In this document: positions 8,305 to 17,565 of the stretch, in pieces
Layout: each line of letters starts with the position of its first letter
How positions within the stretch are numbered: the stretch's first letter is position 1
NCBI RefSeq assembly: GCF_017833415.1
Contig: NZ_JAFICC010000012.1
Location: 1-64,000 of the forward strand
Reading direction: 5' to 3'
Origin: Flavobacterium sp. 1355
GTDB lineage: Bacteria > Bacteroidota > Bacteroidia > Flavobacteriales > Flavobacteriaceae
Length of the DNA stretch: 64,000 nt
Made by a program: the position numbers and the translations under genes
Notes under the pieces: generated by a model
Database searches by the model: none
The model's input: the letters and a program-made list of their open reading frames with translations, nothing else
What the model was told of the DNA's origin: nothing

Positions 8305-8970
8305 TTAAAATGTCAGTACAGCTATATCATTTTGAATCGCATAAACTACTAATCCGGCAATATTTCTGGATTCGGTTTTAAGTAATAAATTATTACGATG
8401 ACCTTCTACTGTCCTAGGACTTAAAAAAAGTTGATCAGCAATTTCTGAAGTTGTTTTTTGCTGACAAATGAGTTGAAGAATTTCTATTTCGCGAGGGGAC
8501 AGAAAACCGGTTTCTAAGTTTCCTTTGTTATTTTTTAATGAAATAATGGTATCCTGAATAGTTTTTAAAACTGTCTGACTGTAATAAAATCCTTTTCGGG
8601 ATACTTCATTTATTGTATGAATTAAATCTTTTGGAGTTGTATTTTTTATTAAATAAGCAACGGCTCCTACCTGAATCATATTTGCTACAAATGATTTTGT
8701 ATCGTAACTTGTCAAGGCAATAATTTTAATGGCAGGATACGATTTTCTTATAATTTTGGTGGCTTCAACACCGTTTAAGATCGGCATCTTCAAATCCATA
8801 ACAATAATATCGGGCTTTATCGGATTATCATTGAGCTTCACAATAAGTTCTTCTCCATTTGATGCCTCAAAAATAATTTCGATATTCTCCTCCCGTTGTA
8901 ATAAAAAAGAGATTCCTTTCCGAAATAAAACTTCGTCATCGACTAAAGCAATTTTTATGGCGCCACTCAT
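8305..8970 (-). CDS. NarL/LuxR-type response regulator
   Basis: A 221-residue two-component regulator. The receiver domain (about 4-120) has the acidic pair D11/D12, phosphoacceptor D59 in VMDLKMP and the conserved K109. A LuxR-type helix-turn-helix occupies about 155-215 (LSPREIEILQLICQQKTTSE, then SPRTVEGHRNNL). It should bind DNA as a dimer once phosphorylated by the kinase encoded just upstream, 116 bp away on the same strand. Target genes are unknown. Confidence 0.93.
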   Translation of the reverse strand: MSGAIKIALVDDEVLFRKGISFLLQREENIEIIFEASNGEELIVKLNDNPIKPDIIVMDLKMPILNGVEATKIIRKSYPAIKIIALTSYDTKSFVANMIQVGAVAYLIKNTTPKDLIHTINEVSRKGFYYSQTVLKTIQDTIISLKNNKGNLETGFLSPREIEILQLICQQKTTSEIADQLFLSPRTVEGHRNNLLLKTESRNIAGLVVYAIQNDIAVLTF

Positions 8971-9086
8971 TTTATTTTGTGTATTTGGTTTTTGGATGTT
9001 TCGAATTTACAAAATATGCTTTACAAAACAGAAAAAACATTTTATTTTATTAATAATTTTATTTTCTTAATAAAATTATCTAAACG

Positions 9087-9878
9087 CTAAAAGGTGAACA
9101 TGACATCAATACCATGATTTATTTCTGAATTTATTTTTATTGTTCCGTCCAAAAATAAGATTCTGCTTTCAATATTTTTCATACCAAGTCCTTTTTGATT
9201 TTCAATACATTTAGCATCAAAACCAACTCCGTTATCTTCATAATTACAACAATTTACGCCATTCTGATTTTTAAAAGCAATCCAAATTTCACTTGCTTTT
9301 CCGTGTCTTAGAGAATTATTCATCAATTCCTGAAGAATTCTAAAAATATGTAAATGTCTATCAATTTCGTTTTCATGAAAATCAATCTCATTTTTATAAT
9401 ACACTTTTACAGCTTTAGAACTTTCAAATTCTTCACATATTTCTTCGATAGCTGCATTAAGCCCAAATTTCTCAAAAACTGGTGGCAATAAATTATGCGC
9501 TATTTTCCTTGAATTTTCTAAGGCTTTTGTAGTGAGATTAATAATGTTATCCGTTATTTCTGCTGTTTCGCTTTCTGTTAAGTTTGGCGAGTTTAACAAA
9601 TGACTGTTTAGTGATACTATATTCAGTTTAGAACTGATATCATCATGCAAATCCTGAGCAATTCGTTTTCGTTCTTCTTCCTGTGTGATTATTACGGCGT
9701 ATAATTGCTCTTTTTGGTATTGCAAGATCAAATCTTTCTTTTCGAGTTCTTTTTCTATAATTTTTTTTCTGGAAAAATAGAAAAAAACAACCAATACAAT
9801 AGCCATAACCACAAAAAAAAGAGAGGTATATAATATTATTATAACAATTTCTTTTTCAGGAACTGAATGTATGTTCAT
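9087..9878 (-). CDS. Sensor histidine kinase of the NarX/HisKA_3 type
   Basis: A 263-residue kinase with one membrane helix (about 11-36), a short coiled-coil linker, the dimerisation box EEERKRIAQDLHDD with phosphorylated H78, and an HATPase domain with NNSLRHGKA, DNGVGFD and GLGMKNIESR. There is virtually no extracytoplasmic or PAS domain, so it must sense through its membrane segment or a partner protein. It is transcribed together with the downstream response regulator and is separated from the next cluster by a terminator. Confidence 0.92.
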   Translation of the reverse strand: MNIHSVPEKEIVIIILYTSLFFVVMAIVLVVFFYFSRKKIIEKELEKKDLILQYQKEQLYAVIITQEEERKRIAQDLHDDISSKLNIVSLNSHLLNSPNLTESETAEITDNIINLTTKALENSRKIAHNLLPPVFEKFGLNAAIEEICEEFESSKAVKVYYKNEIDFHENEIDRHLHIFRILQELMNNSLRHGKASEIWIAFKNQNGVNCCNYEDNGVGFDAKCIENQKGLGMKNIESRILFLDGTIKINSEINHGIDVMFTF

Positions 9879-9966
9879 AAACTATGGTATTAATTAAGTT
9901 ATAGATTCAAATCAAATATATTGTTTTTCTATAAATCTAAGTATAATATTAAAAATTCTAAAAAGT

Positions 9967-10004
9967 AAAATCTCTATCAAAATTAATTTCGATAGAGATT
10001 TTTA
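9967..10004. terminator. Intrinsic terminator between the lipoprotein cluster and the two-component genes
   Basis: AAATCTCTATC pairs with GATAGAGATTT at about 9991-10001 around a 12-nt loop, with A-rich and T-rich flanks on both sides. It would end leftward transcription of the cluster at 10031-12647 before the kinase gene. Confidence 0.75.
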
Positions 10005-10030
10005 TTAAAAATACTTGCTTTTTTTAAATA

Positions 10031-10780
10031 TTAATATGGTGGAGATGGACGAGTTCCATCTAAAACATCATCTAAAACATTTTCACCGTCGTCTTTTGAC
10101 GTGGCTGATGTTTTTTTGATTGAATTATTTTTATCCAAACCAATCAAAATTGTTGTTACTTTTCCTTTAGGATTAAGTCCAAAAAATACGCCGATGTTTG
10201 CTGTATTTGCTTTATTAACCATAGTTTCGATAATAGAAGATTCTAAACTAAAATGACGAAAACGTAATCCATTATAAGAAGTTACTTCATCTAAACCTGT
10301 AACAGAATTCAGTTTTTCCTGCCAACCTAAAATTCCTGCATAAGCATCTTTTGGCAACAATAAATGTTCGGTTACTAAAGGTGTCCTTTTATTAGTCTTG
10401 CTAACTGATACCTCATTTAATTTACTAAGTTTAGCCGCGTAATTTGACTCTTTAAGTATTTTAGAATTAATCTTTCCAAGCTCTTTTCCTGATTTGTCAA
10501 CCCCAACTATACTAACCTGTATAGTGTTATTTTCGTAACCGAGAACAAAACGAACCTCTTTGATATTTGGTGTTTTCACTAATTTGGACATTTCATCATT
10601 TGCAAATAAATAAGCCGAAACTTGTTTTTGCGAATTTGCAAATTTTGAATCTAAATCAGCTGTCAACCAATTTTCTTTTTGGGCCGCAGATACTGCCCCA
10701 CTTTCTTCTTGCGAGTTATCTTTTTGGCATGAAATCATCGAAAACATCGCTGCAATAGCGCATAAAATAGTTTTTTTCAT
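10031..10780 (-). CDS. Lipoprotein with C-terminal DGTRPSPPY tail (paralogue A)
   Basis: A 249-residue predicted lipoprotein: the signal peptide ends at C18 (SMISCQKD). I recognise no named family. The body resembles the protein encoded at 10841-11602 along its whole length, including NWLTADLDSKFANSQKQV and ANIGVFFGLNPKGKVTTI. The last residues, LDGTRPSPPY, nearly match the end of the 117-residue protein at 12294 (YDGVRPSPPY), although the codons differ. It is the last gene of a leftward cluster and precedes a terminator. The acidic tail after Cys is weak, so surface display is uncertain. Function unknown. Confidence 0.8.
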   Translation of the reverse strand: MKKTILCAIAAMFSMISCQKDNSQEESGAVSAAQKENWLTADLDSKFANSQKQVSAYLFANDEMSKLVKTPNIKEVRFVLGYENNTIQVSIVGVDKSGKELGKINSKILKESNYAAKLSKLNEVSVSKTNKRTPLVTEHLLLPKDAYAGILGWQEKLNSVTGLDEVTSYNGLRFRHFSLESSIIETMVNKANTANIGVFFGLNPKGKVTTILIGLDKNNSIKKTSATSKDDGENVLDDVLDGTRPSPPY

Positions 10781-10840
10781 AGTGATTTATTGATTAAAGT
10801 TATATAAATATTTTAAAAGATGTAGACGGACAAAGAAAAT

Positions 10841-11602
10841 CTATTCATCTGTTTCAGGATCACCATTTGGCGGACATGGGCGCGTAGCGTCATAAACATC
10901 TGACGTTGCGGTTTTTGAAGCTAAAGATGTTTTTTTAATTGTATTACTTTTATCCAGGCTAATCAAAATTGTCGTAACCTTACCTACAGGGTTAAGCCCT
11001 AAAAACAAACCAATGTTTGCTGTACCAGACTTATCAACCATTGCTTTTACGATATCCGATTCTAAGCTAAAATAACGAAAACGTGATCCTTCATGAGAAG
11101 TGATTTCATCAAGATCAGAAACTGAACTTAGTTTTTTCTGCCAAGCCTCAATTCCTTTGAAAGCATCTTTTGGTGATAACAAATGCGCATTTAATAATGC
11201 TGTTCTTTTATTGGTTGTACTTACAGATACATCGTTAAGTTCGTCGAGTTTTTTACTGTAATTTGAGTCCTTTAAAATTGTTGAACTAACTGTGCCCAGT
11301 TTTTTTCCGGATTTATCCACACCAACAACGTCTATTTGAATTGTATTATCAGAATAACCAAGAACAAAGCGTACTTCGTTAATGTTTGGTGTTTTTACTA
11401 ATTTTGACATTTCATCATTGTCAAACAAATAAGCGGTAACCTGTTTTTGCGAGTTTGCAAATTTTGAATCTAAATCAGCTGTAAGCCAATTTTCTTTTTG
11501 TATCGCTGATACTGAGACGCTATCTTCCTGCGAGTTATCCTTTTGACATGAAAAGATCAAAAACATCGCCGATATTGTTGCGTATAAAATAGTTTTCTTC
11601 AT
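10841..11602 (-). CDS. Lipoprotein with C-terminal DATRPCPP tail (paralogue B)
   Basis: A 253-residue predicted lipoprotein, lipidated at C19 (IFSCQKD). It is a close paralogue of the protein at 10031-10780, and tandem duplication is the likely origin. Shared segments include NWLTADLDSKFANSQKQV near the N-terminus and TANIGLFLGLNPVGKVTTI near residue 200. The tail reads YDATRPCPP followed by NGDPETDE, so the motif is kept but followed by an acidic extension and has Cys instead of Ser. It sits 60 bp from paralogue A and 38 bp from the 7-TM gene. Function unknown. Confidence 0.8.
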   Translation of the reverse strand: MKKTILYATISAMFLIFSCQKDNSQEDSVSVSAIQKENWLTADLDSKFANSQKQVTAYLFDNDEMSKLVKTPNINEVRFVLGYSDNTIQIDVVGVDKSGKKLGTVSSTILKDSNYSKKLDELNDVSVSTTNKRTALLNAHLLSPKDAFKGIEAWQKKLSSVSDLDEITSHEGSRFRYFSLESDIVKAMVDKSGTANIGLFLGLNPVGKVTTILISLDKSNTIKKTSLASKTATSDVYDATRPCPPNGDPETDE

Positions 11603-11640
11603 AGTTGGTTTGGTTTTATCAATATTTAAAAGTGCTTTTT

Positions 11641-12270
11641 TTATTGCTTCTTATTTTCTAAAAAGATTCTTTTGCATTCATACAAATACAAGGACTGCTG
11701 TAAAATAACTAAAAGTGCATTGAGTTGCCATGAGATATATTTAAAATCATCGCTCAAATTCTTTGTCAAACTACCTACCAAATACAAAACAGCACTAGAT
11801 AACATGTACATAATAATAGCTATAGTTATAAAATAATACATTTTTTCAGTAGTTAGCTGATTATATAAATTCATTAAAGCATAACAAACTAATAAAAGTG
11901 AAGTAAGTGTGATTACAAACAAATTAAATTCAAACAATAAATGATAATCATAGGCACACTGACAAACAATTAAAAACAGCGCTAAATACATACTAAATTG
12001 TATATATTTTATTTGTTTCTTATTTGAAAAAAGCGATTTAAAAAACAGTCCTAACAAAATAAATTGTCCGAGAAAAAAGAAATTTACAAGTAATAAATTA
12101 TGAATACTTAGTCGATATAAAATTTCCATAGAAAATTGCATACAAAAACTAAAGACAATATATGACACAAAAAAAGCATTAGCTTTTTTCTTTTGAAAAA
12201 AGCTAATGCTGTAGAAAATGAGATTTAAGAATAAAATTGCATAAACTAAGTATATTAAAAAATTATCCAT
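11641..12270 (-). CDS. Seven-helix membrane protein of unknown function
   Basis: A 209-residue protein with about seven hydrophobic segments (near 4-24, 31-52, 58-80, 88-108, 114-138, 143-167 and 175-195) joined by short loops, and a short charged C-terminus. The layout resembles the stand-alone 7-TM sensor-like domains that precede histidine kinases in other Bacteroidota proteins, but no output domain is present. I choose ATG at 12270; a TTG at 12297 would overlap the previous gene by 4 bp and add nine residues (MIFKRIRIN). It lies between the tail-motif genes, suggesting a shared membrane role. Confidence 0.7.
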   Translation of the reverse strand: MDNFLIYLVYAILFLNLIFYSISFFQKKKANAFFVSYIVFSFCMQFSMEILYRLSIHNLLLVNFFFLGQFILLGLFFKSLFSNKKQIKYIQFSMYLALFLIVCQCAYDYHLLFEFNLFVITLTSLLLVCYALMNLYNQLTTEKMYYFITIAIIMYMLSSAVLYLVGSLTKNLSDDFKYISWQLNALLVILQQSLYLYECKRIFLENKKQ

Positions 12271-12293
12271 ATTTATACGTATTCTTTTAAAAA

Positions 12294-12647
12294 TCAATAA
12301 GGTGGACTAGGGCGTACTCCATCATAAACTATATCATCAGTCGCAGCCTCAGATCTTAGTAGTGTCGACGGTGCTCCGTAAACATCATTATATGTACCCG
12401 TTTCTTTATCATACCCTGCTCCAACAAAAAAAAGAGTCTTTTCTTTTTTGTCATTAATACCAATATAGGCACGAACGGCTTCGGTATTAAGTTGCAAAAC
12501 TGCTTCTAAACTTTCTCGTGGTATTAAAAAAGATTTTACTTTAGTCTTACTGTCTTCAACAGTATTTTCATCCTGATACCTTTTCTCCCATTCTTTAGCA
12601 GTCGCTAATGAAATTTGGAATGGTCCTGGAAATGTGTCTTCGCTCAT
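12294..12647 (-). CDS. Small protein with C-terminal DGVRPSPPY tail (paralogue C)
   Basis: A 117-residue protein with no signal peptide, so predicted cytoplasmic. Residues about 42-85 (FLIPRESLEAVLQLN, then AYIGINDKKEKTLFFVGAG) align by eye with the C-terminal third of the two lipoproteins downstream (FSLESSIIETMV, then IGVFFGLNPKGKVTTILIG). The extreme end, DIVYDGVRPSPPY, matches paralogue A. It appears to be the first gene of the cluster. I do not know the family; the shared fold and tail suggest the three act in one process. Confidence 0.7.
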   Translation of the reverse strand: MSEDTFPGPFQISLATAKEWEKRYQDENTVEDSKTKVKSFLIPRESLEAVLQLNTEAVRAYIGINDKKEKTLFFVGAGYDKETGTYNDVYGAPSTLLRSEAATDDIVYDGVRPSPPY

Positions 12648-12781
12648 AGTTTAATTTTTTTTTTTGAATTAGTTAATAGTATAAATTTTGTTAATGGTTT
12701 TGCTAAACTACCGAATTAATTTTACATAAAAGATATAATGCATAAAATTACTTATGAAATTTAAGTTATGATTTTAGATAA

Positions 12782-12821
12782 AAAAAAATCTTCATCAGCT
12801 TATGCTTATGAAGATTTTTTT
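12782..12821. terminator. Bidirectional intrinsic terminator after dnaB
   Basis: AAAATCTTCAT pairs with ATGAAGATTTT across a 12-nt loop (about 12796-12807), with A tracts to the left and T tracts to the right. It closes the leftward dnaB transcript. Confidence 0.85.
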
Positions 12822-12842
12822 GCTTATTCAGTTTTTATTTAA

Positions 12843-14387
12843 TTAAAATGGAACATCACTGTCATCATCGTCATCATTGAGATTACTGCCAAAAGCCTCA
12901 TTTGCTGACGGCAGGTTTTTGGTGATAAACGGATTGTCATCATGATTCATTTTTGATGGTAAGTCATCATAACCTCCGGTAAAATCTTCAAGATTATCAA
13001 ATTTACCTAAATGACCTACGAATTTTAGACGAATATTCTCCAAACTACCATTACGGTGTTTTGCTATAATAAATTCAGCCTGTCCTGCAGTTGGCGATTG
13101 TTCATCATCATCCCACTCTTCAATTTTATAATATTCAGGACGGTAAATAAACGAAACGATATCGGCATCCTGCTCAATAGCTCCAGATTCACGAAGGTCA
13201 GAAAGCAAAGGCCTTTTACTGGATCCACGCGTTTCAACGGCACGGGATAACTGCGAAAGTGCAATTACCGGAACGTTTAACTCTTTTGCTAAAGCTTTTA
13301 AGTTTCGGGAAATGGTAGAAATCTCCTGCTCACGGTTTCCTCCCCCTTTACCGTTACCCCCAGCTGTCATTAACTGCAAGTAGTCAATAATAATCAATTT
13401 AATTCCGTGTTGTGAAGCCAAACGACGGCATTTTGCACGTAAATCAAATATCGAAAGCGAAGGCGTATCATCAATAAACAAAGGAGCTTTTTCTAAATCT
13501 TTAACTTTAGTACTTAGCTGCTCCCATTCATGTTTTTCAAGTTTTCCTGTTCTTAATTTTTCTGATGACAATCCTGTTTCTGATGAAATAAGCCTCGTAA
13601 TTAACTGAACTGACGCCATCTCAAGTGAGAAAACTGCCACTGCATGTCCAAACTGAATAGCAACATTTCGTGCCATAGATAGTACAAAAGCCGTTTTACC
13701 CATACCAGGACGAGCTGCAATAATAATTAAATCCGAAGGCTGCCACCCAGAAGTTACCTGATCCAACTTCTCAAAACCAGTAGCAATTCCGCTTAATCCC
13801 TCTTTACCTGCAATTTCTTCAATACGCTTTTTTGCCTGAAGCACTAAACTCTGTGCAGTTTCAGAACTACGTTTAATATTTCCCTGCGTCACTTCATATA
13901 GTTTTGACTCAGCTTTATCCAGCAAGTCAAACACATCTGTAGTTTCATCATAAGATTCTTCAATTATTTCAGAAGAAATTCGAATCAAACTTCTTTGAAT
14001 AAATTTTTGAAGAATAATACGTGAGTGGAATTCGATATGCGCAGAAGAAGCAATTTTTTGCGTAAGCTGAATCAAATAAAAATCTCCTCCTGCTAATTCA
14101 AGCTTTCCATTTTTCTTTAACTGACTAGAAACTGTCAATAAATCAATTGGCTGTGTCTCAGTAAAAAGCTGCAGAATGGCTTCAAAAATATGCTTGTGTG
14201 CGTCTTTGTAAAAAGCATCTGGCTGTAAAATATCAATTACATCATCTACTCCTTTTTTATCAATCATCATCGCTCCAAGAACGGCCTCTTCCATATCTAT
14301 TACCTGTGGAGGTAATTTACCTTTTTCCAGGTTTATAATAGTGGTTTTATCGACTTTTATAGGGTTTACGTTTTTGAAATTTTCCAT
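12843..14387 (-). CDS. dnaB: Replicative DNA helicase DnaB
   Basis: A 514-residue hexameric helicase that unwinds DNA at the fork and recruits primase. It has the N-terminal DnaB domain (about 25-130), the linker, and the RecA-like C-terminal domain with Walker A ARPGMGKTA, Walker B IKLIIIDYLQLM and the DNA-contact loop region. No intein is inserted. The tail is acidic (DDDDDSDVPF), resembling SSB-type tails. Upstream, TACTTTCG lies only 4 nt from the ATG, so its mRNA could be almost leaderless. Confidence 0.97.
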   Translation of the reverse strand: MENFKNVNPIKVDKTTIINLEKGKLPPQVIDMEEAVLGAMMIDKKGVDDVIDILQPDAFYKDAHKHIFEAILQLFTETQPIDLLTVSSQLKKNGKLELAGGDFYLIQLTQKIASSAHIEFHSRIILQKFIQRSLIRISSEIIEESYDETTDVFDLLDKAESKLYEVTQGNIKRSSETAQSLVLQAKKRIEEIAGKEGLSGIATGFEKLDQVTSGWQPSDLIIIAARPGMGKTAFVLSMARNVAIQFGHAVAVFSLEMASVQLITRLISSETGLSSEKLRTGKLEKHEWEQLSTKVKDLEKAPLFIDDTPSLSIFDLRAKCRRLASQHGIKLIIIDYLQLMTAGGNGKGGGNREQEISTISRNLKALAKELNVPVIALSQLSRAVETRGSSKRPLLSDLRESGAIEQDADIVSFIYRPEYYKIEEWDDDEQSPTAGQAEFIIAKHRNGSLENIRLKFVGHLGKFDNLEDFTGGYDDLPSKMNHDDNPFITKNLPSANEAFGSNLNDDDDDSDVPF

Positions 14388-14480
14388 ATAGCGAAAGTAG
14401 CGAATTTTAAAAAAAATAAGCTATCTAGTTATAACTAATAATTGTTTATAAATATGACTTTTTTGTTCATAACCAAAAAA

Positions 14481-14510
14481 AAATCCGAAACGGTAAGGCT
14501 TCGGATTTTA
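14481..14510 (-). terminator. Intrinsic terminator after accA
   Basis: AAATCCGAA pairs with TTCGGATTT around an 11-nt loop, with an A run on the plus strand at 14475-14483 that reads as a U tract leftward. It lies just past the accA stop. Confidence 0.85.
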
Positions 14511-14527
14511 ATTCATTTTTTATGAAT

Positions 14528-15481
14528 TTATTCTTTATACTCACCCATATTGCTGTATTTGTCCATTCTTTGGGCAATTAAGTCAGCTGTTGATAAGTCT
14601 TTTAACTCATTATAACCTTTGGTAATATATTCGGCAACTGTTTTAAAAGTAGTTTCGCGGTCATAATGCGCCCCACCAAGTGGTTCCGGGATTACATCAT
14701 CAACTAATTTTTGTCTTTTCATGTCAGATGAAGTCAATTTAAGTGCATCAGCAGCACGTTCTTTGTACTCCCAGCTTTTCCATAAAATAGAAGAACATGA
14801 TTCTGGAGAAATTACAGAATACCATGTATTCTCTAACATATAAACTTTATCCCCAACACCTATTCCCAAAGCTCCACCAGAAGCACCTTCACCTACAATA
14901 ATAGTAATGATAGGCACTTTTAAACGAACCATTTCAAAAATATTTCTGGCAATAGCTTCTCCCTGTCCTCTTTCTTCAGCTTCTAGTCCCGGATATGCAC
15001 CTGGAGTGTCTACAAGAGTTAAAACCGGAATTCCGAATTTCTCTGCCATTTTCATCAAACGCAAAGCTTTACGATATCCTTCCGGGTTTGCCATACCAAA
15101 ATTTCGGTATTGACGTGTTTTAGTATTATAACCTTTTTGCTGGCCCACAATCATAAAAGATTGTCCGTTAACTTTTCCTAAACCACCAACCATTGCTTTA
15201 TCATCTTTAAAACCTCTGTCTCCGTGAAGTTCTAAGAATGTTTCACCGCAAATAGCTCTGATATAGTCTAAGGTATAAGGCCTGTTCGGGTGTCTTGACA
15301 ATTGTACTCGCTGCCAAGCCGTAAGGTTTTTATATATATCTTTTTTAGTTTGTTCTAATTTCTTGTTGATTTCCTTGCAAGTTGGGCTTACATCAACGTC
15401 AGATTCTTTTCCAATTATAACACACTTTTCTAACTGTTCTTCAAGTTCTTTTATTGGAAGCTCAAAATCTAAATATTCCAT
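14528..15481 (-). CDS. accA: Acetyl-CoA carboxylase carboxyltransferase subunit alpha
   Basis: A 317-residue subunit that, with AccD, transfers CO2 from carboxybiotin to acetyl-CoA to make malonyl-CoA for fatty acid synthesis. Typical features are the N-terminal helical region, [55 protein letters not shown] and [14 protein letters not shown]. Length is normal. The accD partner is not in the window. It follows the tgt-LptFG-DMT group on the same strand with its own promoter. Confidence 0.97.
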   Translation of the reverse strand: MEYLDFELPIKELEEQLEKCVIIGKESDVDVSPTCKEINKKLEQTKKDIYKNLTAWQRVQLSRHPNRPYTLDYIRAICGETFLELHGDRGFKDDKAMVGGLGKVNGQSFMIVGQQKGYNTKTRQYRNFGMANPEGYRKALRLMKMAEKFGIPVLTLVDTPGAYPGLEAEERGQGEAIARNIFEMVRLKVPIITIIVGEGASGGALGIGVGDKVYMLENTWYSVISPESCSSILWKSWEYKERAADALKLTSSDMKRQKLVDDVIPEPLGGAHYDRETTFKTVAEYITKGYNELKDLSTADLIAQRMDKYSNMGEYKE

Positions 15482-15513
15482 GGATTTTTGAATTTTGTTT
15501 GTAAATCGAACCG

Positions 15514-15543
15514 CAAATATAAAAATATTATATCATTGGCGAA
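15514..15543 (-). promoter_or_regulatory. accA promoter
   Basis: On the minus strand this is TTC, 19 nt, then TATATTTG followed by CGG. The -7 element is perfect and the -33 element differs by one base from TTG. Initiation near 15507 would give a leader of about 26 nt. Confidence 0.5.
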
Positions 15544-15593
15544 GTTAATTGTTATTTAAAGTATAAAAATGCAATTTAAAAATAAGGAAAATA

Positions 15594-16481
15594 TTACACT
15601 TTCTTCTTGTTTTGATAATGCTTGAAAACACCATTTAAAATAACTGTAATTACAATTATTACAGCTCCTATATAAAATTCTGTACTCATTTTTTCTTTTC
15701 CGCCAAGAATAAAATAAGCCAGAACAATTCCATAAACAGGCTCCAGATTAGTCGTTAACATAACCGTGTAAGGAGTCAGTCTCTGCATTACTTTTACAGA
15801 AGCAGTAAAAGCATATGCCGTACAAACTGAAGCTAAAACCAACAGTAAAACCCAATTATTGAGAGACATAGAAAAGAAATCAGCATTAAATTTTCCCTGA
15901 AATAAAAAATAAACAGAAATAAAGAAAACCCCGGCGGCGAACTCATAAAAAGTAATGACCGACGGCTCGTGATCTGCAATTAATTTTCCATTCATAAGTG
16001 TAAACAAAACTCCAAGTATAATAGAAGCTAATGCAAAATATACACCATTCAAATATTTAATTTCTACATTTAAAATTAATGCTAAACCACCGATTATTAT
16101 AAGCCCGAAAAAAACTTCATACCATAATATTTTTCGCCCGTAAAATATAGGTTCAAGTAAAGACGCAAAAAATGCACCAAGCGAAAAGATGGAAAGCGTA
16201 ATAGAAACATTAGAAATATGAATCGCCTTGAAAAAGAAAATCCAATGTAAGGCAATTAGCAAACCCACAAAAATAAGTTTAAAAAATTCTTTTACAGGAA
16301 CCTTAAAAGACTGCTTCTTAAAAACAATAAAACCTCCCAGAAAAATTCCGGCCAGAAGCATTCTGTACCATACCAGGTTTTCGGCATCAATAGTGATTAA
16401 GGCGCCTAAGATTGCTGTAAACCCCCAGATGAAAACAATTAAATGAAGGTTTAAATAACTTTTTAAATTATCGTTTCGCAT
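15594..16481 (-). CDS. EamA/DMT-superfamily transporter
   Basis: A 295-residue inner-membrane protein with about ten hydrophobic segments in two EamA repeats, the first starting LNLHLIVFIWGFTAILG and the second near IILGVLFTLMNG. The family exports metabolites or amino acids, and the substrate here cannot be told. I choose ATG at 16481 (MRNDNLKSYLN), which overlaps the upstream permease gene by 14 bp. A farther ATG at 16511 would add ten non-conserved residues. Co-transcription with the upstream permease is likely. Confidence 0.88.
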   Translation of the reverse strand: MRNDNLKSYLNLHLIVFIWGFTAILGALITIDAENLVWYRMLLAGIFLGGFIVFKKQSFKVPVKEFFKLIFVGLLIALHWIFFFKAIHISNVSITLSIFSLGAFFASLLEPIFYGRKILWYEVFFGLIIIGGLALILNVEIKYLNGVYFALASIILGVLFTLMNGKLIADHEPSVITFYEFAAGVFFISVYFLFQGKFNADFFSMSLNNWVLLLVLASVCTAYAFTASVKVMQRLTPYTVMLTTNLEPVYGIVLAYFILGGKEKMSTEFYIGAVIIVITVILNGVFKHYQNKKKV

Positions 16482-17556
16482 TTCGTAATAAGTAAACTGC
16501 CAGTATTCCAAAAACTATATTAGGAAACCAAACTGCCAGTAAAGGTGAGAAAGTAGATTTTTCGGCAAGTGTACCAAATATTTTATCAAAAAACACAAAA
16601 GAAAAAGCAATTGCAATTCCAATCGCCAGATTTGTTCCCATACCGCCACGACGCTTCATAGAAGAAACCGCAACAGCAATAATTGTAAGGATAAAAGCAG
16701 AAACAGGAACACTATACTTTTTATAAAGTACGACCAAATAAGTATTAATATTCCCAGATCCGCGTTTTCTTTCTTTCTCAATAAATTTATAAAGCTTTGG
16801 CAAACTTAATGTCTCAGCGATATAGACCACAGGAGTTAAGTCTTCCAATTCAAATTTAAAAGCAGTATTTTTTTCCGGAGCCTTTTCAATTACATCATTC
16901 AGTTCACCAACAGTTCTCTTAGTGTAGTCATACATAGTGTAGACTTTTTTCTTCGGGTCCCATTTAATACGGCTAGCCGTAATTTTATACTTCAATTTAT
17001 CTTTTTCAAAATGTTCTAACGAAAAATTAAAAGCTGTTTTAGATTCCTCATTAAAACTGTTAACAAAGATAAAATCATGGTCATTAATCTGTCTGTAGAC
17101 ATTTGTATTTTCACCACGCATCAATTGCTTTCCATTTCCTTTCAGATAGGTGTACCTAAAATTGTTAAACCCTTCACTTGCTGCCGGAACAATAAAAAAT
17201 CCCATTAATAATACAAAAACAGAAACTATAGAAGCACCAATAATATAAGGCCTTAAAAATCGCGTAAAGGAAATTCCCGAACTTAAAATCGCAATAATTT
17301 CAGTATTATTTGCCAATTTTGATGTAAACCAGATTACGGATAAAAATAAAAATATCGGAAACAATGAGTTCGCAAAATAAACCGTAAAATTGTAATAATA
17401 AATAGCGATTTGAGTAAACGGAATCTTGTTTTCAAGCATTTTGTTTACCTTCTCTGATACGTCAATTACAATTCCGATTGGAATAAATAACAAGATCATT
17501 ACCGAGAAAGTCGCCAAATATCTTTTTAAAATATATTTATCTATTATCGTTAACAT
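16468..17556 (-). CDS. LptF/LptG-family permease
   Basis: A 362-residue inner-membrane permease of the lipopolysaccharide export ABC complex LptB2FG. The N-terminal part starts MLTIIDKYILKRYLATF and has three membrane helices, a periplasmic beta-jellyroll occupies about 125-265, and three helices follow from about 275. It extracts LPS from the membrane outer leaflet and passes it to LptC/LptA. Whether it is F or G cannot be settled without its partner. Tgt is encoded upstream, an association widespread in Flavobacteriia. Confidence 0.9.
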   Translation of the reverse strand: MLTIIDKYILKRYLATFSVMILLFIPIGIVIDVSEKVNKMLENKIPFTQIAIYYYNFTVYFANSLFPIFLFLSVIWFTSKLANNTEIIAILSSGISFTRFLRPYIIGASIVSVFVLLMGFFIVPAASEGFNNFRYTYLKGNGKQLMRGENTNVYRQINDHDFIFVNSFNEESKTAFNFSLEHFEKDKLKYKITASRIKWDPKKKVYTMYDYTKRTVGELNDVIEKAPEKNTAFKFELEDLTPVVYIAETLSLPKLYKFIEKERKRGSGNINTYLVVLYKKYSVPVSAFILTIIAVAVSSMKRRGGMGTNLAIGIAIAFSFVFFDKIFGTLAEKSTFSPLLAVWFPNIVFGILAVYLLRNAKR

Positions 17557-17565
17557 AGATTTTTG

